Below are positions 25,744 to 33,807 of a stretch of DNA of 59,039 nucleotides, piece after piece (the stretch's first letter is position 1; the number at the start of each line of letters is the position of its first letter). The notes beneath the pieces are model-generated. The model saw nothing but the letters and a program-made list of their open reading frames with translations. It was not told the origin of the DNA and ran no database searches. A program made the translations under genes and the position numbers. The stretch is from positions 1 to 59,039 of the forward strand of contig JADLHC010000063.1 in NCBI GenBank assembly GCA_020849035.1, in the 5' to 3' direction. The stretch is from Planctomycetia bacterium (GTDB lineage Bacteria > Planctomycetota > MHYJ01 > WSZJ01).

Positions 25744-26078
25744 AGGCGGACGAGTTGCAGAGGCGACTGCTCGCCGCCCTCGAGCGGATCGAGGGCGAAG
25801 TCCTGCGCCAGAACCGCGGGTACGACCGCCCCGACCCCGGCAAGCTCATCCGCGAAGGCCTGCGGATCGCGCGCCGATGCGTCGAGGGCGTGCCGCTGGC
25901 CGAGGCCGACTACCTCGGCGCGGTCGCCCGGGCCCTCGAGGAGGCGCGGAGGCAACAGGACGCCTGCGGCCTCAGCGACGACGGCTGGAAGGACGAGGAC
26001 GGGTACATCACGAGCGGGATTGGCGACGCGCTCAGGGAAGTCGAGAAGCTCCGGCAGGGACGAGGGCGCCAAACGTGA
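25740..26078 (+). CDS. Small helical protein of unknown function
   Basis: A 112-residue protein beginning at GTG 25740, which overlaps the previous stop by 4 bases (GTGA). It is helical: KADELQRRLLAALERIEGEVLRQ, then LIREGLRIARRCVEGVPL and ALEEARRQQDACGL. No family is recognised. It shares the same GTGA overlap with the gene after it, which indicates a tightly coupled operon. Confidence 0.6.
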   Translation: MKADELQRRLLAALERIEGEVLRQNRGYDRPDPGKLIREGLRIARRCVEGVPLAEADYLGAVARALEEARRQQDACGLSDDGWKDEDGYITSGIGDALREVEKLRQGRGRQT

Positions 26079-26476
26079 GAGTGACCACGACTCACCGCAG
26101 TGACTTTCTCCGCGACGTCAAGGCGGAGTTCCCGCTGCTGCGCGACGCCGTCAACGGTTGGGGCGGCCTCCTGCATCTCGAAATGTGCGAGTTCGCCCGC
26201 CTGGCCCAGGCCGCGATCGACGCGGGCGACCGGGCGACCCTTACGCGGACCTTCCGCAACGCCGAACGCCACTTTGTCACCGGGCGCCCGGCACTCCGCA
26301 ACGCCATCGCCGTCTCGTTCGTCGAGCACCTGAACTTCACGGATGGAAAAGTCCGGCGCGGGTGGGCGTGGGAAGCGCTTCCCGCAGCGCTGCAGGTCGT
26401 CTACCGCGTCCTCGAGGCACAGGCGGCGGCGACCGGCGAGTCTCCCCGCCCAGCGAAAAAGGCGAAATCGCGATGA
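26075..26476 (+). CDS. Small protein of unknown function (DUF7674-like)
   Basis: A 133-residue protein from GTG 26075 (overlap GTGA). It reads [19 protein letters not shown], then [47 protein letters not shown] and [16 protein letters not shown]. This acidic helical pattern recalls small immunity-like proteins grouped as DUF7674; I hold that match loosely. Its stop overlaps the yjbQ start (ATGA). Confidence 0.6.
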   Translation: MRVTTTHRSDFLRDVKAEFPLLRDAVNGWGGLLHLEMCEFARLAQAAIDAGDRATLTRTFRNAERHFVTGRPALRNAIAVSFVEHLNFTDGKVRRGWAWEALPAALQVVYRVLEAQAAATGESPRPAKKAKSR

Positions 26477-26895
26477 AATCCACCACCGAGTACCTCACCT
26501 TCAACATCCCCGCCCGCATGGACTTCCTCAACATCACCGGCCAGGTCGAGCAGATCGTCGCGAAGTCCGGCGTGAAGGAAGGCCTCTGCCTCGTCAACGC
26601 CATGCACATCACCGCGAGCGTCTTCATAAACGACGACGAGCGCGGCCTGCACGAGGACTACAAGCGCTGGCTCGAGCAGCTCGCGCCGTTCGACGCGTCC
26701 CCCGAGCGCTACCACCACAACCGCACCGGCGAGGACAACGCCGACGCGCATCACAAGCGGCAGATCATGGGGCGCGAGGTCGTGTGCGCGATCACGAAGG
26801 GGAAGCTGGACTTCGGCCCGTGGGAGCAGATCTTCTACGGGGAGTTCGACGGGCGGCGGGCGAAGAGGGTGCTGGTGAAGATCATTGGAGACTGA
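26473..26895 (+). CDS. yjbQ: YjbQ/UPF0047 family protein
   Basis: A 140-residue member of the YjbQ family (UPF0047), small trimeric beta-barrel proteins; some have weak thiamine-phosphate synthase activity. Signatures are [19 protein letters not shown] (His and Asp/Glu of the putative site), [21 protein letters not shown] with its His cluster, and [19 protein letters not shown]. Length is usual (about 138). The ATG overlaps the preceding stop (ATGA). Confidence 0.93.
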   Translation: MKSTTEYLTFNIPARMDFLNITGQVEQIVAKSGVKEGLCLVNAMHITASVFINDDERGLHEDYKRWLEQLAPFDASPERYHHNRTGEDNADAHHKRQIMGREVVCAITKGKLDFGPWEQIFYGEFDGRRAKRVLVKIIGD

Positions 26896-26898
26896 GCG

Positions 26899-27129
26899 AT
26901 GACCATCAAGGACGTCAATTCCTGGGAAGACCTTGTCCGCTTCCTTCGATCATGGAATCAATGGGGGGATACGGGCGACCATGACCTCAATGGAGGGCTC
27001 CACCTCCTGCTTGCGATCACCCAGAATCTTGCCGATGCGGCAGACGGAAAGGAAGACGGGATCGAGGAGGCGAGGGCATTGCTTCGTCCCGAGGATCGGC
27101 TGTTCCTGATCAGCCTGGCACGTGGCTAG
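26899..27129 (+). CDS. Small protein of unknown function
   Basis: A 76-residue acidic protein (MTIKDVNSWEDLVRFLRSWNQWGDTGDHDLNGG, then GLHLLLAITQNLADAADG) starting 3 bases after yjbQ. No family is recognised. Codon use is less G+C biased than that of the genes before it. It may close the short-gene operon that begins at 25027. Confidence 0.55.
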   Translation: MTIKDVNSWEDLVRFLRSWNQWGDTGDHDLNGGLHLLLAITQNLADAADGKEDGIEEARALLRPEDRLFLISLARG

Positions 27130-27228
27130 GAAAAGGCGGGACTCGGCGGCAATTGCCGAGGCGCACGGGTGATCCAAAGGCGTGCGAAGCCGGCAAAGCG
27201 TGATCGATTCCAGAATCCAAGTGGTATT

Positions 27229-27238
27229 ATGATATCAT
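27229..27238. promoter_or_regulatory. Palindrome over the hicA start, candidate operator
   Basis: The perfect 10-bp palindrome ATGATATCAT overlaps the first two bases of the hicA ATG (27237) and sits in an AT-rich stretch (TATTATGATATC) that includes a -10-like TATTAT. HicB proteins with a C-terminal DNA-binding domain repress their own operon, so this is a plausible operator. The 107-base spacer before it also holds a small hairpin (27142-27160). Confidence 0.5.
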
Positions 27239-27431
27239 GCCAAGGAAGGTGAGAGAGCTGTTTCGAGACCTCCAGCAGGCCGGCTTCGAGGACCGCGGCG
27301 GAAAGGGCAGTCACCGCAATTTCCGGCACGCCTCGGGCGTCAACGTCACCGTCAGGGGCGGGCCGGGGGACGACGCGAAGCCGTACCAGGAGAAGGCCGT
27401 GAAGGCCGCGATCAGGAGCGCGAAGAAATGA
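27237..27431 (+). CDS. hicA: HicA toxin (mRNA interferase)
   Basis: A 64-residue HicA: a dsRBD-like fold that cleaves mRNA independently of the ribosome. Visible motifs are VRELFRDLQQAGFEDRGGKGSHRNFRH, containing the catalytic His of G-S-H, and the closing GDDAKPYQEKAVKAAI. Length is typical. It is translationally coupled to hicB (ATGA overlap). Confidence 0.93.
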   Translation: MPRKVRELFRDLQQAGFEDRGGKGSHRNFRHASGVNVTVRGGPGDDAKPYQEKAVKAAIRSAKK

Positions 27432-27802
27432 AGGCGTCCGACCGGTACCTGAAAGTCGTCGAGTGGTCGAGGAGAGACGGCTGCTACGTGGGCACCTGCC
27501 CCGGGCTGATGTTCGGCGGCGTGCACGGCAGCAGCGAAAAAGCCGTCTATGCCGAACTCTGTGACGCCGTCGAAGAGTGGATCCGGATCCACGCGAAGGA
27601 CAAGGCGCCTCTTCCCCCGCCGACCGCGGGGAAATCCTACTCCGGCAAGTTCGTGCTTCGTGTCGGGAAGGACCTGCACAAGCGGCTGGCCGTCGAAGCG
27701 CTTCGGCAGGGGGAGAGCCTGAATGCCTTCTGCGTGAAGAAGCTGGCGCCCGGTGCCGCAGCGAATTCCGGCGCCCGTAAGCGAATTGGACGCACCGGGT
27801 AA
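27428..27802 (+). CDS. hicB: HicB antitoxin
   Basis: A 124-residue HicB. The N-terminal degenerate RNase-H-like part (LKVVEWSRRDGCYVGTCPGL, then AEKA-like KAVYAELCDAVEEWI) neutralises HicA. The C-terminal segment (GKFVLRVGKDLHKRLAVEALRQGESLNAFC) is a ribbon-helix-helix DNA-binding domain that should bind the operon promoter. It overlaps hicA by 4 bases. Confidence 0.9.
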   Translation: MKASDRYLKVVEWSRRDGCYVGTCPGLMFGGVHGSSEKAVYAELCDAVEEWIRIHAKDKAPLPPPTAGKSYSGKFVLRVGKDLHKRLAVEALRQGESLNAFCVKKLAPGAAANSGARKRIGRTG

Positions 27803-27840
27803 CCCCGGCGTCGCGGGACGAGGCCAACGAGGAGCATCCA

Positions 27841-28193
27841 TGCCCACCCTGTCGCGGCTTGTGCTCAGGACCCACAAGCTCGAGGAGCTGTGCGACTTCT
27901 ACGAGTGCCTCGGGTTCGACTTCGAGGAGGAGCAGAAGGGAAAGGGGCCGCCCTACCTCGCGGCGGAGGCGGGGGACGCGGTGCTGGAGATTCACTCGCT
28001 GCCCGAGGGCAAGGTCGCGGACGCGACGACGCGCCTTGGGTTCTGCGTGCCGGACGTCGTGGTGTGCTGCAATGCCGCGCGGAACTCGGGCTGGCGCGTG
28101 GAGAACAAGCCGAACTCCGGGCCCGACGGGCTGAGGGCTCTTCTCCGGGACCCCGACGGGCGCGCGGTCGAGCTGACGCAAGAGGACGCTTGA
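27841..28193 (+). CDS. Glyoxalase/bleomycin-resistance fold protein
   Basis: A 117-residue single VOC-domain protein (TLSRLVLRTHKLEELCDFYECLGFDF, then GDAVLEIHSLPEG, ending LLRDPDGRAVELTQ). VOC proteins dimerise to form metal sites; the terminal E and a His/Glu (EIH) are present. Substrate is unknown. AGGAG precedes the ATG by about 8 bases. The next gene overlaps its stop (TTGA). Confidence 0.88.
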
Positions 28194-28546
28194 ACTTTTC
28201 CTTCCGCGACGGCCGTCACTGCGTCTCGAGGATCACCGGGCCCACGCACAACTTCCTGGGGCTTCGCGTGAGCAAGCAGCCAGCGACCGGGGTGACGGTC
28301 GTGAAGCTGCCGCCTGTCCACGCCGGCAGCTACAAACCGATGGACGAGGCTCAACTGCAGGCTGAAGCCGCGGCAGGAGTCGAGACTGCGAACTGCGAGT
28401 GCGGGACGGAGTGGCATGTCGTCGAAATCGCCTACGTCGAGGACGACACGCCCCTGTACTCGCAATACGCGATCTGCGCGAACGCCCTGATCAGGCGCCT
28501 GGCTTCCGGGGAGCCCTTCCCGGAAGCGCAGCAACCAAGGCCGTAG
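28190..28546 (+). CDS. Small protein of unknown function
   Basis: An 118-residue frame from TTG 28190, overlapping the VOC gene stop by 4 bases with AGAGGA upstream. It reads FSFRDGRHCVSRITGPTHNFLGL, then VTVVKLPPVHAG and VETANCECGTEWHVVEIAYVEDDTPLYSQYA. No family is recognised; the two Cys (CEC) are notable. The rare start makes it less certain. Confidence 0.5.
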   Translation: MNFSFRDGRHCVSRITGPTHNFLGLRVSKQPATGVTVVKLPPVHAGSYKPMDEAQLQAEAAAGVETANCECGTEWHVVEIAYVEDDTPLYSQYAICANALIRRLASGEPFPEAQQPRP

Positions 28547-28558
28547 TTCACCGCAGCC

Positions 28559-29482
28559 TTACCACGGCCTCCCGTCCACCTGCCGGAACTCCGTCCCGTC
28601 GATCGCGATCACGGCCGCGCCGGTCCCGGCCTCGGTCCGCGCCTCGAGCGTGAACGTCTTCGACTCCCCGCCGTCGACGTTGCCGGTGAGCTGGTCGCCG
28701 CTGAGCTTCCAGGAGCCGGAGAGGTCGGTCTGGGAGGAGCCGGAGTGGAAGATGCCGTAGGAGGTGCCTTCGGAGTGGTACTCGAAGCGGCCGTTGGGGT
28801 GAAAGGTGATGCGCTGTTCGTTGGAGTTGCCGCTGACGCCGCCGGTGCGGCCGAAGGCGCGGACCCAGGTGGTGCAGAGGCGGTCCGCGGTGATGGCGGC
28901 GGCGGCGGGGCGGCGGAAGGACGCGAGGATCTGGTCGAGCTCGGGCTGGCGCTTCTGCAGCGCCTCGGTGGTCGCGACGGCGGTGAAGGAGCCGACGTAG
29001 GAGCCGTTGAAGGCCCAGCTGCGGACCTCGGCGCGGCGGCCGTCGGCGAGGGTGGCGGTCCAGGACCAGAGGCGGCCGTCGAGGGCGCCGATCTTGACGG
29101 GCCTGGGGTCGCCGTTGCGCCGGGCGGGGACCTGGAGGAGCTGCATGACGGCGTTGTCGAGGTACTGGTCGAGGCCCGGGGTGTCGAGGTCCTTGACCGT
29201 GGGGGCGCCCATGAAGGCGTAGATCTCGTCGATGGTGCCCTGGTTGGCGGACGCCGGCGCGACGAGCGTCGCGTCGCCCTGCGGGACGACGTTCCAGCCC
29301 GGCGGGATGTCGGCGGCGACGCCGGCGAAGCGATGTTCGCGGCCGCCAGGGATGGGTTTCCAGGCGGGGGAGGAGGTGTTCGTGGAAGGGCTCCCGGAGG
29401 ACGACGAGGAGGAGGAGGACGAACTACCCTTGCCGCAGCCGGCGAGGAGGGCCAGGACGAGGGCCAGCGTGGTGAAGCGCAT
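28559..29482 (-). CDS. Lipoprotein with poly-Ser linker
   Basis: A 307-residue lipoprotein (RFTTLALVLALLAGC, Cys at 16) with a poly-Ser linker after the anchor. Residues about 45-200 (AADIPPGWNVVPQGDATLVAP, then WSWTATLADGRRAEVRSWAF, TTEALQKRQPELDQILASFR) resemble a PsbP/Mog1-type fold. The C-terminal 100 residues (ITFHPNGRFEYHSEGTSYG, LSGSWKLSGDQLTG) resemble a lipocalin-like strand set. It may bind a small ligand. TAGAAT (29510-29515) lies upstream. It follows the DAHP synthase stop by 53 bases and could be a separate transcript. Confidence 0.8.
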   Translation of the reverse strand: MRFTTLALVLALLAGCGKGSSSSSSSSSSGSPSTNTSSPAWKPIPGGREHRFAGVAADIPPGWNVVPQGDATLVAPASANQGTIDEIYAFMGAPTVKDLDTPGLDQYLDNAVMQLLQVPARRNGDPRPVKIGALDGRLWSWTATLADGRRAEVRSWAFNGSYVGSFTAVATTEALQKRQPELDQILASFRRPAAAAITADRLCTTWVRAFGRTGGVSGNSNEQRITFHPNGRFEYHSEGTSYGIFHSGSSQTDLSGSWKLSGDQLTGNVDGGESKTFTLEARTEAGTGAAVIAIDGTEFRQVDGRPW

Positions 29483-29509
29483 GGAGGGCTCCGCGAGGGA
29501 AGGAGCGGG

Positions 29510-29515
29510 ATTCTA
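29510..29515 (-). promoter_or_regulatory. -10 box of the poly-Ser lipoprotein gene
   Basis: TAGAAT on the minus strand, 27 bases before the ATG at 29482 and between two minus-strand genes. Confidence 0.45.
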
Positions 29516-29535
29516 CGCCGGGCGGTTTCGGGAGG

Positions 29536-30621
29536 CTAGGACGCGGCCGGGACCGGGGCGATCGCCCGCAGCTCCTCCATCAGCGTCCGGAACGCGTCGG
29601 TGGAGATCGTCTGGTCGGCGTCGCACCAGGCCTTCTCGGGATCGGTGTGAACCTCGATGAGGAGGCCGTCGGCGCCTGCGGCGACCGCGGCTTTCGACAG
29701 GTGCGGGACCCATTTCCGGTTTCCGGCGGCGTGGCTCGGGTCGGCGATGACCGGGAGCGTCGTGCGCTCCTGCAGGATCGGGATCGAGGCGACGTCGAGC
29801 GTGTAGCGCGTCGCGGTCTCGAACGTCCGGATGCCGCGCTCGCACAGGATCACGCCGGGGCGCTCGGCGCCGGCCAGCAGCCGGCCCAGCAGCACATACT
29901 CGACCGCGTCGAGGTACTCCTCGATCGAGCTCGCGAACCCGCGCTTCAGCAGGATCGGCTTCCCCGCCGGGTGCGCGCCGACGCGGAACAGGAACGGGAA
30001 ATTCGTCATGTTGCGCGTGCCGACCTGCAGGATGTCGGCGTGCTTCGCGACCACGTCGAGCTGCTCGAGATCGATCGCCTCCGTCACGATCGGCAGCCCC
30101 GTCTTCTCCCGCGCCCGGACGAGGTACTCAAGCCCCTTCTCGCACAGCCCGCCCCACGAGTACGGCGACGTCCGCGGCTTGTACGCGCCGCCACGCAGCG
30201 CCTTCGCGCCCGCCGCCTTCACCTGCTCCGCGATCTCCAGGAGAAGCGACTCGCCCTCGACGCTGCACGGCCCCGCGATGACGCCGAACCCGCCGTCGCC
30301 GAGGGAAGCGCCCGCGGCGAGGGGGACGGCGGACTCCGCTTTCGAGAAGGCGCCCGCGCCGAGCCGGCGGCCGGTCGGGAGCGCCGCCAGGCGCTGCACG
30401 CCCGGGATCCGCTTCAGCCGGCCTTCCGTTTCCGGCGCGAGGGGGCCGCTCAGCTTGGCCGCCAGCAGTCCCTCGTCGAACCACCTCACGTTGGGGTCGG
30501 TCTTCTCGCCGGCCTCGAGGAGCCGGAGCGCCTCGCGCACCGGCGCCTCTCCCGCGTCGCTCTCGAAGCACACGAGGACCGTCGTCTTCACCGCCGCACG
30601 GCCGTTGTTCGGGTTGCTCAT
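29536..30621 (-). CDS. 3-deoxy-7-phosphoheptulonate (DAHP) synthase
   Basis: A 361-residue class I-beta type DAHP synthase: condenses phosphoenolpyruvate and erythrose 4-phosphate in the first shikimate-pathway step. An N-terminal ferredoxin/ACT-like domain (VKTTVLVCFESDAGEAPVREAL...) precedes the barrel with IAGPCSVEGE, ALRGGAYKPRTSPYSWGG, ILQVGTRNMTNF, PILLKRGFASSIEEYLDAVEY, ILCERGIRTFE and VIADPSHAAGNRKWV. Both ends are intact. It starts 8 bases after the RidA/chorismatase-type gene, at the end of a long overlapping operon. Adjacency suggests supply of chorismate for that enzyme, an inference. Confidence 0.93.
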   Translation of the reverse strand: MSNPNNGRAAVKTTVLVCFESDAGEAPVREALRLLEAGEKTDPNVRWFDEGLLAAKLSGPLAPETEGRLKRIPGVQRLAALPTGRRLGAGAFSKAESAVPLAAGASLGDGGFGVIAGPCSVEGESLLLEIAEQVKAAGAKALRGGAYKPRTSPYSWGGLCEKGLEYLVRAREKTGLPIVTEAIDLEQLDVVAKHADILQVGTRNMTNFPFLFRVGAHPAGKPILLKRGFASSIEEYLDAVEYVLLGRLLAGAERPGVILCERGIRTFETATRYTLDVASIPILQERTTLPVIADPSHAAGNRKWVPHLSKAAVAAGADGLLIEVHTDPEKAWCDADQTISTDAFRTLMEELRAIAPVPAAS

Positions 30622-30629
30622 GGTGGGCC

Positions 30630-31796
30630 TCAGAGGACGGCGACCGCTTCCATTTCCACCAGCAGGTCCGGCCGGCAGACATCCGCCAGCACGCGGACGG
30701 TGGGGAAGTCGGGGACGCCCAGGAGGCGGGTGACGCGCATCCAGGCGTCGTAGGCCTCGAGGTTCTTGCAGAAGAGGGTGGACGACGTGATGTTGTGGAG
30801 GCCGCCGCCCTGTTCTTCGAGGATGGCGGAGATGCTCATGAGGGTCTCGAGGGACTGGCCCTCGGGGTCGTCGACGTGGACGGTGGTGCCGGCGCGGTTG
30901 ATGGACGCGGTGCCGGAGATGTGGACGGTTTTCTTGCCCTCGACGGCGATGGTCATGCCGCGCGAGAAGGCGGAGCCGTAGGAGAACGACTGGTCCTGGC
31001 GCGGGCTGCGGCGGACGGGCGTCGCGACGGCGCCGCCGGGACCGGTGGTTTCGAGGGCGAGGACGTCCATGAAGCACTCCTCGGCGCCGTGGCGGCCCTG
31101 GATGCCGGTGGAGGCGGGGAAGGGGGTGCCGTGCTCGCCGCCGACGCCGGCGGCGGCGAAATGGCGGGTGCGGACCTTGTTGAGGTCGCCGTACCAGTCG
31201 AGGAGGCGGGGGAGGTAGATCCAGGTGCGGACGACGTTCTGCCAGGAGAGGCCGTGGGCCTTGAGGGCGGCGCCGGCGGTCGAGAACATGAGTTCCGCCT
31301 GGCGGAAGTGGCCGGGCGGGAGCGAGCCGTCGGCCTCGCAGCCGTGGACGGCGGGGAGGTGAATCATGCGGAACCCGTGCCCGGTCCAGCAGCGGCCGGA
31401 CTCGGCGATGCTGCCGCGGAGCGTTCGGACGGAGACGTCGCCGCGATGCGAGGAAATCCCCCAGACCTGGGCGCCGACGAAGGGGGTGTCCATCGGCGGG
31501 CGGCCTTCGATCCAGGTGACGGGCGTCGAGGGGTCGAGTCCGTGCCGCAGCCAGGCCTCCTCGCGCCGGCGGAGCACATCGTCTTTCGCAGCGAAGAGCC
31601 CGTAGAGCTTCTCCTGGATCGGCTGGATCTCATGTTCGACGAGCGAAGAGGCCATTCCCTCGAAGACGGCCTCGGCGCACTCCGACGCGGAACCGGCTGC
31701 CTCGGAGGTCCCGGTGACGTGGTACTCGGTGAAGGATCCGCGCTTGGAGTCGCAGGTCTGGATGCGGCAGCGGTGGCCGGTCGTCTGGCTGTTCAT
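30630..31796 (-). CDS. RidA-fold protein, FkbO/Hyg5 chorismatase type
   Basis: The 388-residue protein has tandem RidA-like domains as in FkbO/Hyg5 chorismatases, which remove pyruvate from chorismate to give hydroxybenzoates or dihydroxycyclohexadienes. Similar residues are NVVRTWIYLPRLLDWYGDLN, TPFPASTGIQGRHGAEEC, VHISGTASINRAGTTVHVDD, and a closing CRPDLLVEMEAVAVL with the conserved Glu and an Arg in TVRVLAD. Its own chemistry may instead be imine hydrolysis as in RidA. The start overlaps the upstream SUMF1-fold gene (ATGA). DAHP synthase lies immediately downstream, which favours a chorismate role. The N-terminal 80 residues are less similar. Confidence 0.8.
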   Translation of the reverse strand: MNSQTTGHRCRIQTCDSKRGSFTEYHVTGTSEAAGSASECAEAVFEGMASSLVEHEIQPIQEKLYGLFAAKDDVLRRREEAWLRHGLDPSTPVTWIEGRPPMDTPFVGAQVWGISSHRGDVSVRTLRGSIAESGRCWTGHGFRMIHLPAVHGCEADGSLPPGHFRQAELMFSTAGAALKAHGLSWQNVVRTWIYLPRLLDWYGDLNKVRTRHFAAAGVGGEHGTPFPASTGIQGRHGAEECFMDVLALETTGPGGAVATPVRRSPRQDQSFSYGSAFSRGMTIAVEGKKTVHISGTASINRAGTTVHVDDPEGQSLETLMSISAILEEQGGGLHNITSSTLFCKNLEAYDAWMRVTRLLGVPDFPTVRVLADVCRPDLLVEMEAVAVL

Positions 31797-32845
31797 TGGA
31801 GGTCCTTTGCGCAGCGGAAGCCGACGTCGGGCTGGCCGTATTCGGGATTGGCCCAGAAACGGCGGGTGGATCGGAGGTTGAACGCGGCCTGGCCGGGGAG
31901 GCCGGCGGCCCAGCAGCCGCCGCGGACGACCTTGCGGGTGTCGGACTCGCGGCCCTGCAGCGGCGTGCGGAGACGGTCGACGGACGGGTCGGGGCCCGGG
32001 AGCTCGCCATCGGGGAGCCCGGCGGCGCCCTTCGGGTCGACGGCGCCCTCGTCCGAGGCGTACTGGCTTTCGCCGTACCAGTCGGCGGTCCATTCCCAGA
32101 CGTTGCCGGCCATGTCGAGCGCGCCGCAGGGGCTGGCGCCGCCGGGGAAGGAGCCGACGGGGGCGGGACCGGCGTCGGGATCCAGGCCTCCCCGGCACTT
32201 CTTCACGTCCCACTCGTTCCCCCACGGGTACCGGCGCCCCTCCGCGCCGCGCGCCGCCAGCTCCCACTCGGCCTCCGTCGGGAGGCGCTTCCCCGCCCAC
32301 GCCGCGAACGCGGCGGCGTCGCGCCAGGTCACGTACCGGACGGGGAGGCGGGCCTGGTCGCGGACGAGGGCCTTCACGGCCGGCAGGGAGGCGGCGTCGG
32401 GTTTCGCGTCGTCAAACGTCCCGCCGAGCTGGGCGCGGAGGGCGGCGACGGCGGCCTGCCAGAGGGCAAGGTCGTGGGCCAGCCGCCTGGCCTCGCCCCC
32501 TGCCTCCGGGCGCACGAACGCCCCGAACGGGGCGCCGTAGCGTTTCTCGAAGACGGCGATGAGGTCCGCGCAGCCCTCGGCGGAGCCGCGGAACCACGGG
32601 CCCTCGAGGGTCTCGAGGCGGCCGGACCTGCGGGCGAACTCGGCGAAGGCGGCGACGGTGACCTCGGTGCGGTCGATGGCGAAGGCCGAGACCTTCACGC
32701 GGTGCGCCGGCGCCTCGTCGAAGGCCCCGTCGTCCGCGCCCATGGTGAACTCGGCGGCGGGGACGAGGACCATGCCCTCGGGGACGGCGGGCTGTTCGGC
32801 CCGGGCGAGGGAAGCGATCGCGATGGCGCAGAGGAGTTTTCTCAT
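31793..32845 (-). CDS. Exported SUMF1-fold protein, copy 2
   Basis: The 350-residue exported protein has a signal (MRKLLCAIAIASLARA) and a formylglycine-generating enzyme/SUMF1 (C-type lectin) fold: MVLVPAAEFTMGADDG, FAIDRTEVTVAAFAEFAR, RLPTEAEWELAARG and DMAGNVWEWTADW. True FGEs need a Cys pair near the C-terminus. Here the corresponding region reads RGGCWAAGLPGQ, then FNLRSTRR, without the pair, so formylglycine chemistry is unlikely. A Cys in RGGC is an odd feature. It overlaps both neighbours (ATGA) and follows its paralogue. Confidence 0.88.
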   Translation of the reverse strand: MRKLLCAIAIASLARAEQPAVPEGMVLVPAAEFTMGADDGAFDEAPAHRVKVSAFAIDRTEVTVAAFAEFARRSGRLETLEGPWFRGSAEGCADLIAVFEKRYGAPFGAFVRPEAGGEARRLAHDLALWQAAVAALRAQLGGTFDDAKPDAASLPAVKALVRDQARLPVRYVTWRDAAAFAAWAGKRLPTEAEWELAARGAEGRRYPWGNEWDVKKCRGGLDPDAGPAPVGSFPGGASPCGALDMAGNVWEWTADWYGESQYASDEGAVDPKGAAGLPDGELPGPDPSVDRLRTPLQGRESDTRKVVRGGCWAAGLPGQAAFNLRSTRRFWANPEYGQPDVGFRCAKDLQ

Positions 32846-33807
32846 GGCATGTCCTTGGCGCAGCGGAACCCGAGCGTGAAGGTGCGGAACTCGCGTTCGT
32901 AGGCGGACCGGGAGACGCAGCGGGCGCCGCTGGGCATGCTGCGCGAGCTCCCGCCGCGGGCGGCGCCCCCGGCGCACCACTCCTCGACGTTCCCGGCCAT
33001 GTCGTCGCACCCGAACGGGCTGCGCCCGGCGGGGAAACTGCCGACCGGCGCCGGGTAGATGAACCCGTCCTTCTCCCGTCCCTGCGTGACGACGTCGGTC
33101 CCCAGCTTCTCGCCGCCCGTGTTCGCCTTCCCCCACGCCCAGTCGTTCCCCCACGGCCACCGCCGCCCGTCGACCCCGCGCGCCGCCAGCTCCCACTCCG
33201 CTTCCGTCGGCAGCCGCTTGCCGGCCCACGCCGCGTAGGCGTACGCGTCCCACCAGTCCACGCCCACGACCGGCTTGCCGTCCGACGCGAACGTCGCGCG
33301 GCTGAACGGCGCGGACTTCGCGTACTCCGCGTCCTTCAGCAGCGGGTTGAAGTCGCGCCAGTAGCGCGGCGTGTGGTCCTTGCCCTTCGGCTCGTCGGGG
33401 TGGCAGAAGCGGTGCTGGGGGGCTTCGGCGAGGAAGAGGCGGTACTGGCCGTTGGTGACCTCGTAGCGGTCGATCGCGAAGGCCTTGAGGCGCACGGTCC
33501 GGGGCCTGGAGTCCGGCGGGTTCCAGCCCGGCGCGGCGCGGGCGAGGAGGAGGTCCGGCGGGTGGATGAGCTTCGTGCCGACGGGCTCCTTCGGCATGTC
33601 GGGGTGCGTCTCGGCGGAGCCCATCGTGAACTCCATCGCGGGCACGACCATCATGGCGGAGCCGTCGCCCCCGTGGCGCGTCTCCACGATGCGGATGACG
33701 GGCGCGGATTTCGCGGCCGGCGCGGGGGTCATGGCGCGCAGGAACAACAGCCCGCCCCAGACGGCGAGCGCGGCGAAGAGCCCCGTGAACGCGGCGGCGA
33801 GCTTCAT
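32842..33807 (-). CDS. Membrane-anchored SUMF1-fold protein, copy 1
   Basis: The 321-residue protein has an N-terminal membrane segment (KLAAAFTGLFAALAVWGGL), then a SUMF1 fold: MMVVPAMEFTMGSAETHPD, AIDRYEVTNGQYRLFL, KPVVGVDWWDAYAYAAWAG, RLPTEAEWELAARGVDG and DMAGNVEEWCAGG. It ends RGGSSRSMPSGARCVSRS, with one Cys near the position of the second FGE catalytic Cys but a Pro five residues before it instead of the first. It is probably a non-FGE member, possibly binding or modifying a partner in the periplasm. ATGA overlaps on both sides. Confidence 0.88.
   Translation of the reverse strand: MKLAAAFTGLFAALAVWGGLLFLRAMTPAPAAKSAPVIRIVETRHGGDGSAMMVVPAMEFTMGSAETHPDMPKEPVGTKLIHPPDLLLARAAPGWNPPDSRPRTVRLKAFAIDRYEVTNGQYRLFLAEAPQHRFCHPDEPKGKDHTPRYWRDFNPLLKDAEYAKSAPFSRATFASDGKPVVGVDWWDAYAYAAWAGKRLPTEAEWELAARGVDGRRWPWGNDWAWGKANTGGEKLGTDVVTQGREKDGFIYPAPVGSFPAGRSPFGCDDMAGNVEEWCAGGAARGGSSRSMPSGARCVSRSAYEREFRTFTLGFRCAKDMP

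Noticed and set aside
27142..27160. Hairpin before hicA as terminator
   Set aside because: Only six base pairs and no T-run follows; too weak to call.
29395..29430. Poly-Ser linker of the lipoprotein as a phase-variable tract
   Set aside because: Codons are mixed TCC/TCG, with no long mononucleotide or exact repeat, so slippage is not expected to be strong.
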